Below are positions 50,094 to 61,241 of a stretch of DNA of 64,000 nucleotides, one piece after another. Made by a program: the position numbers and the translations under genes. The stretch is from positions 1 to 64,000 of the forward strand of contig JAVKOQ010000029.1 of assembly GCA_031835245.1 (NCBI GenBank), written 5' to 3'. Each line of letters opens with the position of its first letter. Position 1 is the stretch's first letter. The notes under the pieces were generated by a model that was given only the letters and a program-made list of their open reading frames with translations, searched no databases and was not told the origin of the DNA. Source of the DNA: Balamuthia mandrillaris (taxonomy: Eukaryota; Discosea; Longamoebia; Balamuthiidae).

Positions 50094-50477
50094 TGTTGGT
50101 AATTACTAACATAATCAACTCTTTCTTTGTTTCTTTCTTCATTCCTTTCTCCTTTTCTTTGACAGTCTCACATCAGCTATCATCAATCTTTTATGACAAC
50201 ACTGAGCCATTCCAAAGATCTTTCTCCTGCCTGGACTTTCTCAAGCCTAGAACTGAAGAACAAAGAAACCAAGAAGTCTCTTCTCAACCCCGAGCCCCTG
50301 TCCTTCCTTGGTTGTCTTCTCAACAGAAAATACTTTTCCCACAACCAAGAACAAACAGACAAACAAACGAAGAAACAACTCACTCACAAACATACTTGTT
50401 TTCTCCATCTCATTAAATACATTTGGCTCCTGTCTTTCTCTTTGTTCCTGTCTTGGTTCTATGCTCAGGTTCTAACA
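50094..50477 (+). mobile_element. Solo LTR (family A) with 4-bp target duplication
   Basis: 384 bp from TGTTGGTAATTACTAAC to GGTTCTAACA, flanked by gcat on both sides (50090-50093 and 50478-50481). It lies between the two zinc-knuckle segments of the older minus-strand gypsy relic, so it inserted there later. The attaaata near its end may be the LTR poly(A) signal. Confidence 0.85.
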
Positions 50478-50773
50478 GCATGCAACATAGCTCTTGGAAC
50501 AAAGTTGCTAGGGATGGTCCAGAAGAGGAGGGACCAGAAGGAGTAGATGAAGTACCAGACGATGATAAAAAGGTGTTAGCTGAACCATTGGGCTGTTTCC
50601 TGCATCAGAGCACATGACAATTAGATTTCTCATGTCCAAATGTCTTGTGGATCTTACAGTAAAGTCGCTGCTTCTTCTTTTTGCTATCATTGTCAGTAGG
50701 AGTCGTTTAATTAGGGTGGTCCCAGAGGTTGCTTTTAATCGCCTGGGTGATATTGATTGCTTTATCTAAGGAG

Positions 50774-50985
50774 TCTTGATGGGGGATAAACCCTGTGAAT
50801 CAAGAAAGGGACTGCATGTAAGTGACTCTGGGTTTATTCACAAGAAAAGAGGTGTGGACCAAAGTGTGTGCTTTGAGTGTATCACGAGGAGAAAGGGAAA
50901 ATAAAAAGGGTTGAGAGAATTTGGAGGGTATCCAGGGAAAGTGTTGACAGGAAGTCATAATGACGCGAATTGTTGTTTTCCAACA
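50774..50985. mobile_element. Solo LTR, family B, copy 2, with 4-bp target duplication
   Basis: 212 bp similar to 47550-47760, flanked by ggag at 50770-50773 and 50986-50989. It interrupts the gag part of the minus-strand gypsy relic; gag resumes with DKAINITQAIKSNLWDHP. Confidence 0.75.
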
Positions 50986-51303
50986 GGAGCAAGGAGCCTT
51001 TGAAAGGACAGTACCAATGTATATGCATCAAATGTCCTTAGGAAGGGCTTGTTTACCAGCTGGTCACAGAGGGATTGATGTCAATGGCCAAAAGCTCAAA
51101 CAGTCTCACTAGGTTTGGCCTTGAAACTGTGATACTCATCTTGAAGCTTGGATTCATACTCAGGAGATGTAAAGATGCCAAACCACCAGCAGAAGTAGGC
51201 AGTGGCGGTTGATTAGTGTTTCCTGTGGCTGTGCTTTGTACCTGTTGCTGTTGTGTCTGTTGTGAAGCTTCCATCATCAAATGGTTTGACTCATCAAAAA
51301 AAA

Positions 51304-51380
51304 ATGTTAGAACCAAAACAGGAACAAAGAGAAAGATAGGAGCCAAATGTATTTAATGAGAAGAAGAGAACATGTAGCAA
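51304..51380 (-). repeat. LTR fragment (family A), 5' LTR of the gypsy relic
   Basis: Starts TGTTAGAACCAAAACAGGAAC on the plus strand, the terminal part of family A in minus orientation, directly before the relic gag. The rest of this LTR is lost. Confidence 0.65.
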
Positions 51381-51887
51381 AAGTTCACACTTAGTAGCAG
51401 GATAGTTCTGCTGAGCCTTGTTCAGCACTTTGTAAAGGAGATGTATTGTCAAGAGCTATACCCACTAGGAAGGATAAAGAAGAATCAGGCTTGCTGAGCA
51501 CTGGTGACAAAAAGCATCCAGCAGGACAGTAAGGCTAGTAAACAGAGGAATGAAGCCACAAAGAAAGTTAACAAAACTAAGGAACACTATGAAAATGTGA
51601 GCCTAGATGCATACCAAAGAGAAATAGAGGAAGGAACACACATGTGGATTAATCCATCAATGTAATGAGTAGCACATATTAATATCCAGCAAGACAACAG
51701 CAATGAAATATTGCACAGCAGCAGAAACCTCATCTTGATGCCAAAAGGAGCTTCAATGGCTGCACCTGCCTTGATCTTCATGCTCTCAAGGTCCTCTTCT
51801 TTTCCATCCCTTCAGTGCTTTCTGTTGTGGAGAATGTTCTTGGCTTCAAAGTTACTAGCTTTCTTTGTTGAGAATTACTCTCAATAT
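51381..51887. other. AT-rich unassigned sequence
   Basis: Half a kilobase between the gypsy relic and the LINE ORF1 relic. I recognise nothing in it. Confidence 0.45.
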
Positions 51888-52500
51888 AGGAAAAATGCAG
51901 AAAAATAGAGCCCTGACAGGCAAAAGCACTGAAGTGATTGACAGTCAGGAGAGGGAATAGGTCCTGCATCAATGAGTGAATCTGGCCATGAAGGAATGTA
52001 TTAGACTGGGGACCCAAAATGGTTTTCGTTTGGGAAAGCCTACTTTGCAAGCTGTGCAAAAAGAGACAAAGATCACCAGAGGAGCATTCAAGTTGGCAGT
52101 GGAAAAGTATGAGCACTTGAATACTACCACAGTCAAGTTTCCTCCTTCCCAAAGGGCTAACCAAAAGGAGAACAAAGGTGCAGAGGATTAGCATAACTTA
52201 GTAGTGGATTCGCCCTGCTGAGAGGCAGGAACCAGTGTTGCACCCAGGAAGAAGAATGATTTGGACTCAGTCAGTGTGGAAGTCGTTAAGGAGCAAACCA
52301 ACAGGCAAGTGGAACTGCTGTTTGATAATGTTAGCAGTGTTTCTTGTGAGTGTGGTAAGCTCTCTGAGAGGCAGGTGTACTTTCACTCTCAGTGATTGTA
52401 CAATTCAGGAACCTGATTGAATATCTTCACCACGAGATCAATAATCTTATAGTGGGAGGAAAAAGGAAGTGCAAAGGGTACCAAAGGCAGAGGAAAAAGG
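51888..52500 (+). mobile_element. Diverged LINE ORF1 relic
   Basis: Begins with the same taggaaaaATG as the full copies, then gcagaaaaatagagccctgac. It can be followed through most of ORF1 (tattagactggggaccc, actaccacagtcaag, attgtacaattcagg, atcaataatcttatag) with many substitutions, gaps and stops. It ends within ORF1 near 52500. The 5' end is intact and the 3' part lost, the reverse of normal LINE 5' truncation. Confidence 0.85.
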
Positions 52501-53356
52501 AAGTGCATTAAATAATACTTTTTGGCCTCAGTCATGTTATTCATCCATTCTAGCACAGCCTTGACTGTCCTTCTTCTAGAAATCTTCACTGATATCCCCA
52601 GTAGATAACACACATTTTTGACAACAATATTCATAAATACTGTCCTTCCATTAGCATCATCCTTCTTGACAGGGAACCAAGGATACTTGTCTGCTGTCCT
52701 CTGGACTTGCAGTGAGCTCTTTGACTGATGACCTATGCTTTATTTCATGTGTTGTTATTTTTGCATCTATAAGAGTTAGTAAGATGTTACCTTTTGTTCA
52801 TTCTTACTTGAGAAAGCAGTGAAAGACATCAGCATCATCATAACATTGTCCTTCAAAGTGGCTAACTCCAGCCAGTGGTCAAACGAGGTCAAAAAGATGT
52901 CCGAGTTCTTGGTGGTTTGCCATGAAATGTTAGTCACATTCCTACAGTAAACAGCAGACTTTGTATCTGTCAATTATCATCTAAGCTATTATGAGCTTTG
53001 TGTTTCATGTTGTCATAAATCTTGACTACCAGCATTGATGTTAGCATCCTGGAATTGAGCATAGATTATCTCTTCACCTTATCTTTTCCTGCTTCTTTCT
53101 TCTCTTTGTAAGATGATGAAGAGTTGGGCCTTGAGCCAAGATTATCATCCTTCTGACTGTTGTTTGCAAGTTGAGCCTTGAGAAGATTTTGCAGTTCAGA
53201 GATTGAGTCATTAAGCCTCAACTGTTGCACAGGTAAAAGAAAATCAAAGATGTTGTTGGCAACTGTGTTGGAAAACTCCAACATAATAGCCCTTCTTCTC
53301 TTCCTGTCGACCTCTCCCTCATGCCTGTCGACCTGAGGAAACCTCTCGGTGTCCAA
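52501..53356 (-). pseudogene. Unrecognised coding relic
   Basis: Minus-strand frames look protein-like: an ATG at 53356 opens 96 codons (MDTERFPQVDRHEGEVDRKR, a leucine-rich stretch, then a Lys-rich end). These are followed by WQTTKNSDIFLTSFDHWLEL near 52900 and DKYPWFPVKKDANGRTVFMN near 52650. A GT...TACTAAC...AG intron-like gap lies at about 52736-52790. It sits among retroelement remains and could be a gag or a captured gene. I do not recognise it. Confidence 0.35.
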
Positions 53357-53624
53357 CTTCTCCTTTCTTGAACTTCTCCTTTTTTGTTGTTTTCTCTCTC
53401 TGCCCTTTTATGCTGATATTCTCTGTTCTTCTTTTTTGGATAATTGTTCTAGCTTAAATACTGCCTCTCCTTGCTTCTTCTTCTTCTTCTTTTTCCTCTC
53501 AGGACAACTTACAACAAAACACAAGATACTTTACTATCACTTGTACTCTTCACTTTTAGTAAATTAAGTTCGGGTCTCGTACTTACTTTGTCTCCGCTAT
53601 CATTCCCGTTCTTATTTTTTACGA

Positions 53625-53890
53625 CAACTGCCAACATAACCAATACATTGCTTCTTTCTTCGTTCTTCCTCAGCTTACATCAGCACCTAGCCCACATTAG
53701 CATCTTGTGATTTCCCATGGATTTTTTCTTGTAGGACTAAGGAACTTCCCTTCTTCTTTTGATTGGTTCTTTTTCTCATTCATTTTGTCTCTTTCTTTCT
53801 TTATCTTCTCTTTTCTTTTTCTCTCTTTCTTTTTCTCTCAGAACAAGAACAATTAAGAAACAAACACACACACTGTCAGAACACTTTCCT
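53625..53890 (+). repeat. Possible LTR remnant, third subfamily
   Basis: acaactgccaacataacc matches the start of family A, then the sequence follows the variant seen at 46975-47030 (cttctttcttcgttcttcctcagctta). Followed by CT-rich DNA and ttttattaaaa. Confidence 0.45.
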
Positions 53891-53905
53891 TTTATTAAAA
53901 GCCTA

Positions 53906-53956
53906 GGCTGTGTACAGTCTTCTATAATTAGCTTTCTGACTGGTTCTTCATCTCTG
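53906..53956 (-). mobile_element. Short LINE ORF2 relic beside LINE copy 3
   Basis: gtcttctataattagctttc and ttcttcatc match the C-terminal end of ORF2 (compare 54349-54395) in the same orientation as copy 3, outside its target duplication. It belongs to an older element. Confidence 0.6.
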
Positions 53957-53969
53957 CTTACTTGTATAT
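53957..53969. repeat. Target-site duplication, 3' side of LINE copy 3
   Basis: cttacttgtatat is repeated exactly at 58840-58852. Confidence 0.9.
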
Positions 53970-54195
53970 GGTAGTAATAAGAAGTTTATTTGCTCTGAGA
54001 GCAACACCAATCTATACATAAAAAGTAAGCATCGTACATACATAGTGTACTCTTACTTTTCTTACTCCCTCATCCTCAATGCCTTCCCAATTGTTACTCA
54101 AATTCACAAGTGAAAGGTGTTGAATGAGATTTCAGACTAACTTTGTATCATCTAGCTTTCCCTTTCCTTTCTTCTCTTTTCCTTGCTATTACATT

Positions 54196-57100
54196 ACTTC
54201 CAAAGATTGATAGAATGCAGAAGAACTTCCATGCTTCCAACTTGCTCTTGCTGCCCATAATCACCAGACTCGTTTACAACTTTGCTACATTGTTCCATCT
54301 CTTGAGCTCTGTTGCATTTCTTTCCACTTGACAGGAGCTTTGTTATACAGTCTTCAATAATCAGCTTTCTGACTTGTTCTTCACTTCCATTGTCCACACT
54401 CCAGATTCTAAAGCGATCTTCTCAAAGGTTAGGACACCTTAACAGGAAGTATTCCGCTGTTTTTTCCTCAGCATCACATGCAGGGCACTTGCTATCCTCC
54501 TCAGACTGCTGAATGGCTCCCCACTTTTTCCCAATAGGCAGTCCACCACAACGAATAGCATTCATCAAACATTCTTTCCTTGGGTTGGTAATCACTAAGC
54601 TCTGTTGTTGTCCAACCAAACATCTTCCATTTGTCAAGAAGTTATGCCATAGCCATGCTCTTGTTCCTTTTTCTCCTTCAGCTGCATACTCCATCTTGGC
54701 TACTCGAGTTAAGGCCCTCATCCTCTTGGCTTTCTTTTCAACAACACTCGTCCTGTCACCTCCCTCACCTTCATTCTTCTCCCCTTCCTCTTCACTTGCT
54801 TGGCTTACCTCTTCAAGTAGCTCAAAGTGGCCATCTTGCCTCTCAGCATGATGGTACTGCTTGTCTTTCAACTCACAGTGAGCCTTGATGGTCAACCAGC
54901 CCAATTCTGCTCTACAAACCCCCGCCACAGTCCTTCGATGAACTTGCAATACACTTCTTGCTGTCTCATTCCACACTGCTTCGATCTTCTTCCACCATGA
55001 TTTGGAAAGCTCTGTCATACATAATCCATATGACAAGGTAGACTTGACAATAGCCTCTGCAGCAATCTGGGCAGTGCGTGTACCAAGGCCTTTGGCAATG
55101 GCTCCCCGCTGCCTAAGGCTGTAGAGGGCTTGCTTGGCCTTGGTGATCCTCTCCTTGGCATGAGTTGTCCATTCCCCACTTTCTTCAAACCACAGTCCCA
55201 GGTACTTGGCCTCCTTCACACGTTTCACAGCCTCCCCCTTCAGACTCCACTCTTGAAAATGAGCCTTCTTTCCTTGTACTAGCACCACTGATTTCTTTGC
55301 ATTGAATTGAAGTCCCAGAGCATTCACTGCCTTCACTGCTACATTCAACCTTCTCTGAAGCTCAAACGGATTGCTGGCCACCACTGCCAAGTCATCTGCA
55401 AACAACAAGCAAACATTCCTTGCTTTATCTCCTCTTTCCTTCTCCTCTGCCACTTGTAGCTTTCTTGCCACCACATCAATGTATACATTGAACAAGAATG
55501 GAGACAAAACTCCTCCTTGCTTAACTCCTCTTTCCACCAGAAATTCCTCTGAGAGCTGCCCATTCATGTGAATAACACTCGTCATACCACGGTACCACTC
55601 TGTAATGATACCCACAGCTGCCTCTTCTGCTCCTCTTTTGCATAATGTCCTTGCCAGTATGTCATGGTCGAGCATGTCATATGCCTTGCTGATATCCAAC
55701 AGAGCAATATAGGTGTGTTCTTTGCTTCTCTTCATTTCTTCAACCGCCACACCTGATCCATGACTCCCCTTCCTTTTCTAAATCCACCCTGGCAATTACT
55801 TATCCACCCTTGCTCTCTTGCTTGTATGTTCAATTGTACCAAGATAGCTCCTTCAAACACCTTGGCTGCATTGCATAGGAGAGTAATACCTCTATAGTTT
55901 GCTGGATTCTGGGGATCTCCTGCCTTATGCAAGGGAATAACCACCCCCTGTTTCCACTCCTTGGGGAATATGCCTTGGTTCTCAATGACCTTGATCAGCG
56001 TCCAAGTTGCATCTTGCACATGTTTGCCTCCATACTTCATCATTTCCCCATCAATATTGTCCACCCCAGCTGCTTTGCCCACCCTCAATCTTTTCCTCCA
56101 TGCAAGATTAAAACTCTCCTTCTTAAGCCAGTTACTACCAGACCAAGGCAGTCCTTCTGGACCTGCTTCCTCTCGATGCAAGCTCCCAATGGAAGAATCC
56201 TTCCTTCCCAGCTTTGCCCAATGTTCCTTGAAGGCTGCCGTGCTACCGTGGTGCTCCCTAACTGCTTTGGGCTCTGCTCTACGCTTTGCCACTATCCTCC
56301 ACATGTTGCCGATCCATTTCTGCATTTCCTTGATGTTCTCTTGTCTTTTCCACTTCATCCAGTCCCATTTGTTGGCTCTCCACAACTTCACAAACCTTTT
56401 CCTGAGTTCCACAAATTCCTCTCTGGCCTTTCCATCATTCTTTCCTTCTCTTAGCCACTGAGCATGGGCTATCACTACCTGCTTGTTCAAGGATGTTAAC
56501 TCTGCTGTCCACCATGGCTTCCTTGCCCTGCTCGTTGTTGCTCCTATCAGTCTCCTTTCTCTACCAAACCATCTCATTGCACAATCCCACAATCCTTTTT
56601 TCCACTTGCTCCAAAGATCTTCAACAGTAGCTGTTCCCTCCCGTGTTTTCTTGACCATGGCCTTCCATTCCTCTCCTTTGAAGAAACGCTTGCACCCGCG
56701 TTTGTACTCCCTCCACCTCCTCTTGCGATCTTCCTCCGAGTAGGACTTCCACTTCCATCGTTCCATCCAAACCCCGCCACAATTATCTGCTGGGTCCTTC
56801 AACTCGACTACCAGTGGGCGATGATCGGTCCAAGCTTGCCATCTGTCACCAACTACCTTGCCCGTCCATCTCCATGCTACCACATAGTCCACAATGCTCT
56901 TTCGTTTTCCAGCTCTCCATGTAAATACTGGCGCTTCCTCTTCGAGCTGAGGCAACGAGAGGGCCAGCCTTTTGAAAGACTCCACCAACACCTTTCCTCT
57001 CGCGTTGTAAGTAGATTCACCTCTACCATTCCATCCCTTTCCAACCCTGGCGTTCCAATCTCCTCCAATAATCAGGGGTCTTCCTTCCTTGACCACGTCC

Positions 57101-57483
57101 AGGATTCTTTTCTCAATCGCAGCCAAGGTGACCTTAAAGTCGTCCACGGTACCTCCTGGAGGGAGATACACTATACTGATTATAAAGATGCAACTCTGTC
57201 CCGCCAGTTCCACCCAAGTGGAGTTAGGCGTTCGCCACTCTTTCCTTTCTCTGATGTTCCCCTTGAAGCCCTCTCGAACAAAGAAACCTGCGCCACCCCT
57301 TCCATAGCCACTCCTCCCTGGAGCAGCCCCTCCACCCATCCACCGATACCCCTCCAAGCTAGGGGCAACCATCCTCCTATGTTCGCACACTCCAATAATG
57401 TCAAATTGCTTACTGTCAGCCCAACAGCTGACCAATTCCTCTTGTCCCCAGCCCCTAGAGTTGACAAACGCTACTGAAGTCAT
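54196..57483 (-). pseudogene. LINE copy 3 ORF2, inactivated
   Basis: Reads like the other ORF2 copies from the ATG at 57483, with GGDWNAR, SIVDYV and TDHRPL. At about 55735 a 7-bp deletion between two ATG triplets shifts the frame just before motif A. The reverse transcriptase then continues in another frame ([20 protein letters not shown]). A TGG-to-TGA change after CPNL, near 54434, ends that frame. The C-terminal tail has further shifts. Confidence 0.92.
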
Positions 57484-58829
57484 TGGGTCTCCTCTCCTTC
57501 CTCCTCCACAATGTCAGACCAGTTGGCAGCACCATGATACTCCTCCTCAGCCAGCGCGATGCTTGAGAGATCCAAAGAGCTGTCCAAGGCCACTGTTCCA
57601 ACATTCTCCTCCTTTTCCTTCTTCTTCTCCATCTTTCTTTGCTCTTTAGGCTTCCACAGCGGTTTACCTTCATTCTTGGCTTCTTCAATTCGGGCTTTGC
57701 CCACCCACCAGCGGGTAAAACCATACAGCCTGGCTCTTTCCGCAATAATGTCTTCGGCAGCCTGGGCCGTCTCCAAAGTAACTCCCCAATGCTGCGTGCC
57801 ATTCTTCTCTCCTACTTTCCACACTCCGACGTGCTTGAGCCCCAGCTCGAAGATCCTCTCACTTACCTTTTCCTTCTTAAGGTCCTTACCGCTCACCACA
57901 ATCGATCTGCCCTCCACCGCCCCTACCTTGGAGTAGGGACTGGCAAAGCCATACTTTGGTTTTACTGTAGACCAATAGTTCGGGTCGGTTACTGTATCTT
58001 TGGTCCACGTCCTCCTGTATATGTTGGAGTTATCCTGCCAACATATCCCTTGTTCCTTTGCCATTTATTCCTTCCAGTATTCCAAGCTTGGCGCGCTGAC
58101 CGTAGTTGCCGTTGGAGGGAAATTCCTTTCCGCAGTAATCATATCACACCGCGGAGCTGATCCGACCACCTCCGCGTAAGACCGTTGGGAACCCAGAGTA
58201 AGGCCGCCTTTGGTACTATTTGCACTTCCTTTTTCCACCATAAGATTATTGATCTCCTTGTCGAGGGATTCAATCAGGTCCCTGAATCGTACAATCACTG
58301 CGAGTGAGAGTACGCCTGCCTCGGAGAGCTTACCACACTCGTGAGAAACACGGCTAATACAATCAAACAGCAGCGCCACTTGACTATTGGTTCGCTCCTT
58401 AACGCCGTCTGCACTGACTGAGTCCGAATCAATCTTCCCCTTGGGCACAACACTTGTCCCTTCCTCTCGGCGGGGCGAATCCGCTACCGAGTTACACTGA
58501 TCCTCTGCCCCTCTGTCGTCCTCCTCCTTTTGGTTCACCCTGGGAGAAGGAATCTTGACTGTGGTAGTGTTCAGGTGCCCATACTTTTGCACCGCCAACT
58601 TGAACGCTTCCTCCAGAAACTGATTTAGCTTGTCCCCTTTGACAAAAACAGGATCTTTGCCTCTTTTGCACAGCTTGCAAGCGGGCTTCCACGAACGATT
58701 ACCGTTTAGGGTCCCCAGTCTAAGACGTTCCTTCATGGCCAGATCCACCCATCGACGTAGGACCTGTTCCCTCTCCTGACTGTCAATCAATTCAGTGCTC
58801 TTGCGTGGCAGAGTCCTATTTTTCCGCAT
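57480..58829 (-). pseudogene. LINE copy 3 ORF1 with one nonsense codon
   Basis: The ATG at 58829 opens a frame to 58065, where GAA has become TAA (YWKE-stop). The same frame continues from 58064 to 57480. The N-terminus is intact and includes PACKLCKRGKDPVFVKGD, with a Cys-x2-Cys pair absent from copies 1 and 2. This shows the ancestral start of ORF1. Confidence 0.9.
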
Positions 58830-58839
58830 TTTTCCCCCT

Positions 58840-58852
58840 CTTACTTGTATAT
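58840..58852. repeat. Target-site duplication, 5' side of LINE copy 3
   Basis: Exact repeat of 53957-53969. Confidence 0.9.
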
Positions 58853-58886
58853 ATATCTCCTCAACTCTGGTCCCATTGTTGAAGAG

Positions 58887-59145
58887 TGTTGGAATCTATG
58901 CATGAACCAAGAACAAACCAAAGAGAAATTGGACCAAAAGTATTTGATGAAAGAAAAGAGAATGAGTACTTGTGAGTATGTTTTTATGGAGAAGAGAGGA
59001 TTTATAATTGAAAGGCAAACCAAGGAAAGAAAGAGGCTCAAAGATGAAGCATAGCTTCCTAGTTTCTTAAGTTCTAGGTTCAGAAAAGATCTTTGGAATA
59101 GTGATACTGATGGTTATTATAAGATTGTCAACAAAAAGACCTTCT
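58887..59145 (-). repeat. Diverged LTR (family A)
   Basis: Starts TGTTGGAATCTATGCATGAACC and keeps the internal blocks of family A (tttataattgaaaggcaacc-like, cttaagttctaggttcag, aaagatctttgg). Confidence 0.6.
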
Positions 59146-59444
59146 ATTATTTTCCTTTTTTCAATTAACTCTACTTCAAGGCAAACAACTTTGTGTTTCT
59201 TCTTCCTCCATCATCATTCTTTCTCAACCAACATAGATAGACCAAGGAAAACAATGAAAGGAGTAGAATGTTTGTAGTTATCAACAAATTGCTTGCAAGG
59301 AAGTACTTTCTTTCTATTTGTTTGTTTGACTGTCTCAACTGTTTGCCACAGAACAATCTATTTATCAATTCATAGCAAAGCAAAAAGGCAGAGACTCAGT
59401 GCCCTTGAAATCATTTTTCATCTTCATTGAGGTATTGTTTTGTT
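59146..59444. other. AT-rich unassigned sequence
   Basis: No gene or repeat that I recognise. Confidence 0.4.
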
Positions 59445-59660
59445 ATACCATTCTATTGGAAAACCAAGGATTTACTTCAGTATGACTTCCTGTTGATGAT
59501 CGCCTTGGATACCCCAAATTCTCTTATCCCTTTTTATTTTCCCTTTCTCCTTATGACACATTCAAAGCACACACTTGGGTTCACACCCATTTTTCTTGTG
59601 AATAAACCCACAGTTGCTTACATGTCATCCCTTGATCTGCAGGGCTTATTCCCTGTCCAC
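59445..59660. repeat. Diverged LTR-like repeat, family B, copy 3
   Basis: Opposite orientation to 47550 and 50774: tatgacttcctgttgat, ttttattttccctttctcc, gtgaataaaccca. Boundaries are blurred. Confidence 0.5.
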
Positions 59661-59816
59661 AATTCTCTTAATACTTATCCCTATCTCTCCTTGTTTATAT
59701 ATATTTCTTTCTTTCATTCTTATAAAAGGTTTTTCCTTATGTCCATTAAGTTGGTGTCTGTTAGGCTGTTTTCCTACTAGCCTGATCACAAGGCTATAAC
59801 AAAGGTAGTGTAATTT

Positions 59817-60207
59817 TGTTGGCAACTGCCAACATAACCAACTCTTTCTTTGTTTCTTTCTTCATTTCTTTTCTCTTTTCTGTCGACAATCTCACGTCAG
59901 CTATCATCGATCTTTTATGTCAACACCAAGCCATTCCGAAGATCTTTCTCCTGCCTTCCCTGGAACTTTCCCAAGCCTAGAACTTAAGAACAAAGAAACC
60001 AAGAAGTCACTCCCCAACCCCGAGCCCCTTTCCTTCCTTGGTTGCCTTCTCAACTATAAATACTTTTCCCACAACCAAGAACACACAGACGAACGAATGA
60101 AGAAACAACACACTCACAAACACACTTGTTTTCTTCCTCTCATTAAATACGTTTGGCTCCCATCTTTCTCTTGGTTCCTGTCTTGGTTCTATGCTCAGGT
60201 TCTAACA
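59817..60207 (+). mobile_element. Solo LTR (family A), well preserved
   Basis: 391 bp from TGTTGGCAACTGCCAACATAACC to GGTTCTAACA. attt flanks both ends (59813-59816 and 60208-60211), a 4-bp target duplication. It contains a TATA-like ctataaata near 60055 and attaaata near 60143. Same family as 50094-50477. Confidence 0.85.
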
Positions 60208-60592
60208 ATTTCCTTTTACTTGCTGGAATTATCCTTTTTCAAAATGGTAGATACATCTTGAGCTCTTTCTTCCCAGGTGATTAGGTTTCACTCTTTCTTT
60301 TTCTTCCAAAATATGTTCAAAACACCTTACAATTGCTTGGTGCATAAAAAGTTCCCAGTATAAAAAGATTTTCTGGGGCACTGTTTGTGTTCATAATTGA
60401 CTGAAAAAAAATGGTTGGGGAACGAGCCGCTTCAATTTGGTCCTATCATGTCGACATGAGGCACGCCAAAGTTCTCGTGTCGACAAACCAAAAGAAGGAA
60501 ACTTTAAAAAAAAGATTCGTTCAACTTTACCCAAGATTAAAGACCAGTCCCCACAAACCAAAAAAAAAATACAAACAAAAAATACACACATA
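60208..60592. other. Spacer upstream of the transposase-like gene
   Basis: Follows the solo LTR. Includes A-rich runs just before the ATG at 60593. No separate gene is supported. Confidence 0.45.
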
Positions 60593-61200
60593 ATGGGCAA
60601 GCTTGTTACGCAACAGGGGATCACCGCCAGCAAAGAACGCTTTTTGTTACTACGAAACCAAGCTTTTGGAAAACAAAAGGGAGGCCAACGTAAACGGACT
60701 GTGGCGCAGAGCAAGCGTTTGCTTGAGGAACTTAGTGGAGGTTTGTTCTACCTGCAATGCTGACGCTCTGTTGGTTCATGGTGCAGCTGTTCACCACTTT
60801 GTGTTAACCAAATCCATTCACACAACTGGATGAAGGTGAGGTTGGAAAACTGCTGAGCGAGCTTCTTCAAAGCAACTGGGGCCGCCCAGTCTTGCAGGAG
60901 ATCGAAGAAAACGCCTTCCGTCCCATTGCCCAAGCCATTCAACTCGGTTACAAGGCTTCTAAAAGGCGGCAACGGTCCCAGTGGTTGTCTGTCCTGCGCA
61001 GTGCTGCTATCTTTGTCTCTGCCAAGGAATGGCGAAGCCTTGGGGCTGACTTTACAAGCAAGGCATGGTACGTTCTCTTTTGTTACTATGGAGTACTTGT
61101 TCCTTACACCATTTATTGCTCACTACACATTGCTGTTGTCATCGCCATCGCCATCGCCATCGCCATCGCCATCGCCATCGCCATCGCCATCGCCCACTTG

Positions 61201-61241
<41 letters not shown>

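Larger units (their letters stand above)
48136..51303 (-). pseudogene. Ty3/gypsy retrotransposon relic (gag-pol), minus strand
   Basis: Shortened and frameshifted gag-pol, read from high to low coordinates. Gag part at 51300-51053. Zinc-knuckle-like LYCKIHKTFGHEKSNC near 50650, and a second knuckle with one Cys changed to Tyr (CCNYNQKGHYSNEC) near 50070. Protease: VSTFLDIGASCSFINLE near 49830 (active-site DTGA now DIGA) and VIFGCDMLKKLSF near 49610. RT entry: WAKHQVIIPAPDDCPLNSPI near 49260. Integrase: DKHGFSYILVLVDMAIHF near 48670, SDNSTEFTNTVLIK at 48535-48576, and LGPFYSAYCLEDLIGQPV near 48220. Most of RT and RNase H is deleted. Two solo LTRs are inserted in it. Confidence 0.82.
53970..58839 (-). 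mobile_element. LINE copy 3, full length, minus strand
   Basis: Flanked by a 13-bp duplication. On the minus strand it starts agggggaaaaATG and ends ttattactacc. It is full length but carries more lesions than the other copies: a stop in ORF1, and a 7-bp deletion, a nonsense codon and later frameshifts in ORF2. It is the only copy whose ORF1 N-terminus is intact. Confidence 0.96.

Noticed and set aside
55927-56461. ORFs of 166-175 codons antisense to LINE ORF2, also present in copies 1 and 2
   Set aside because: They recur only because the LINE copies are similar. They have no start context or domain, and the sense strand encodes the conserved reverse transcriptase region.
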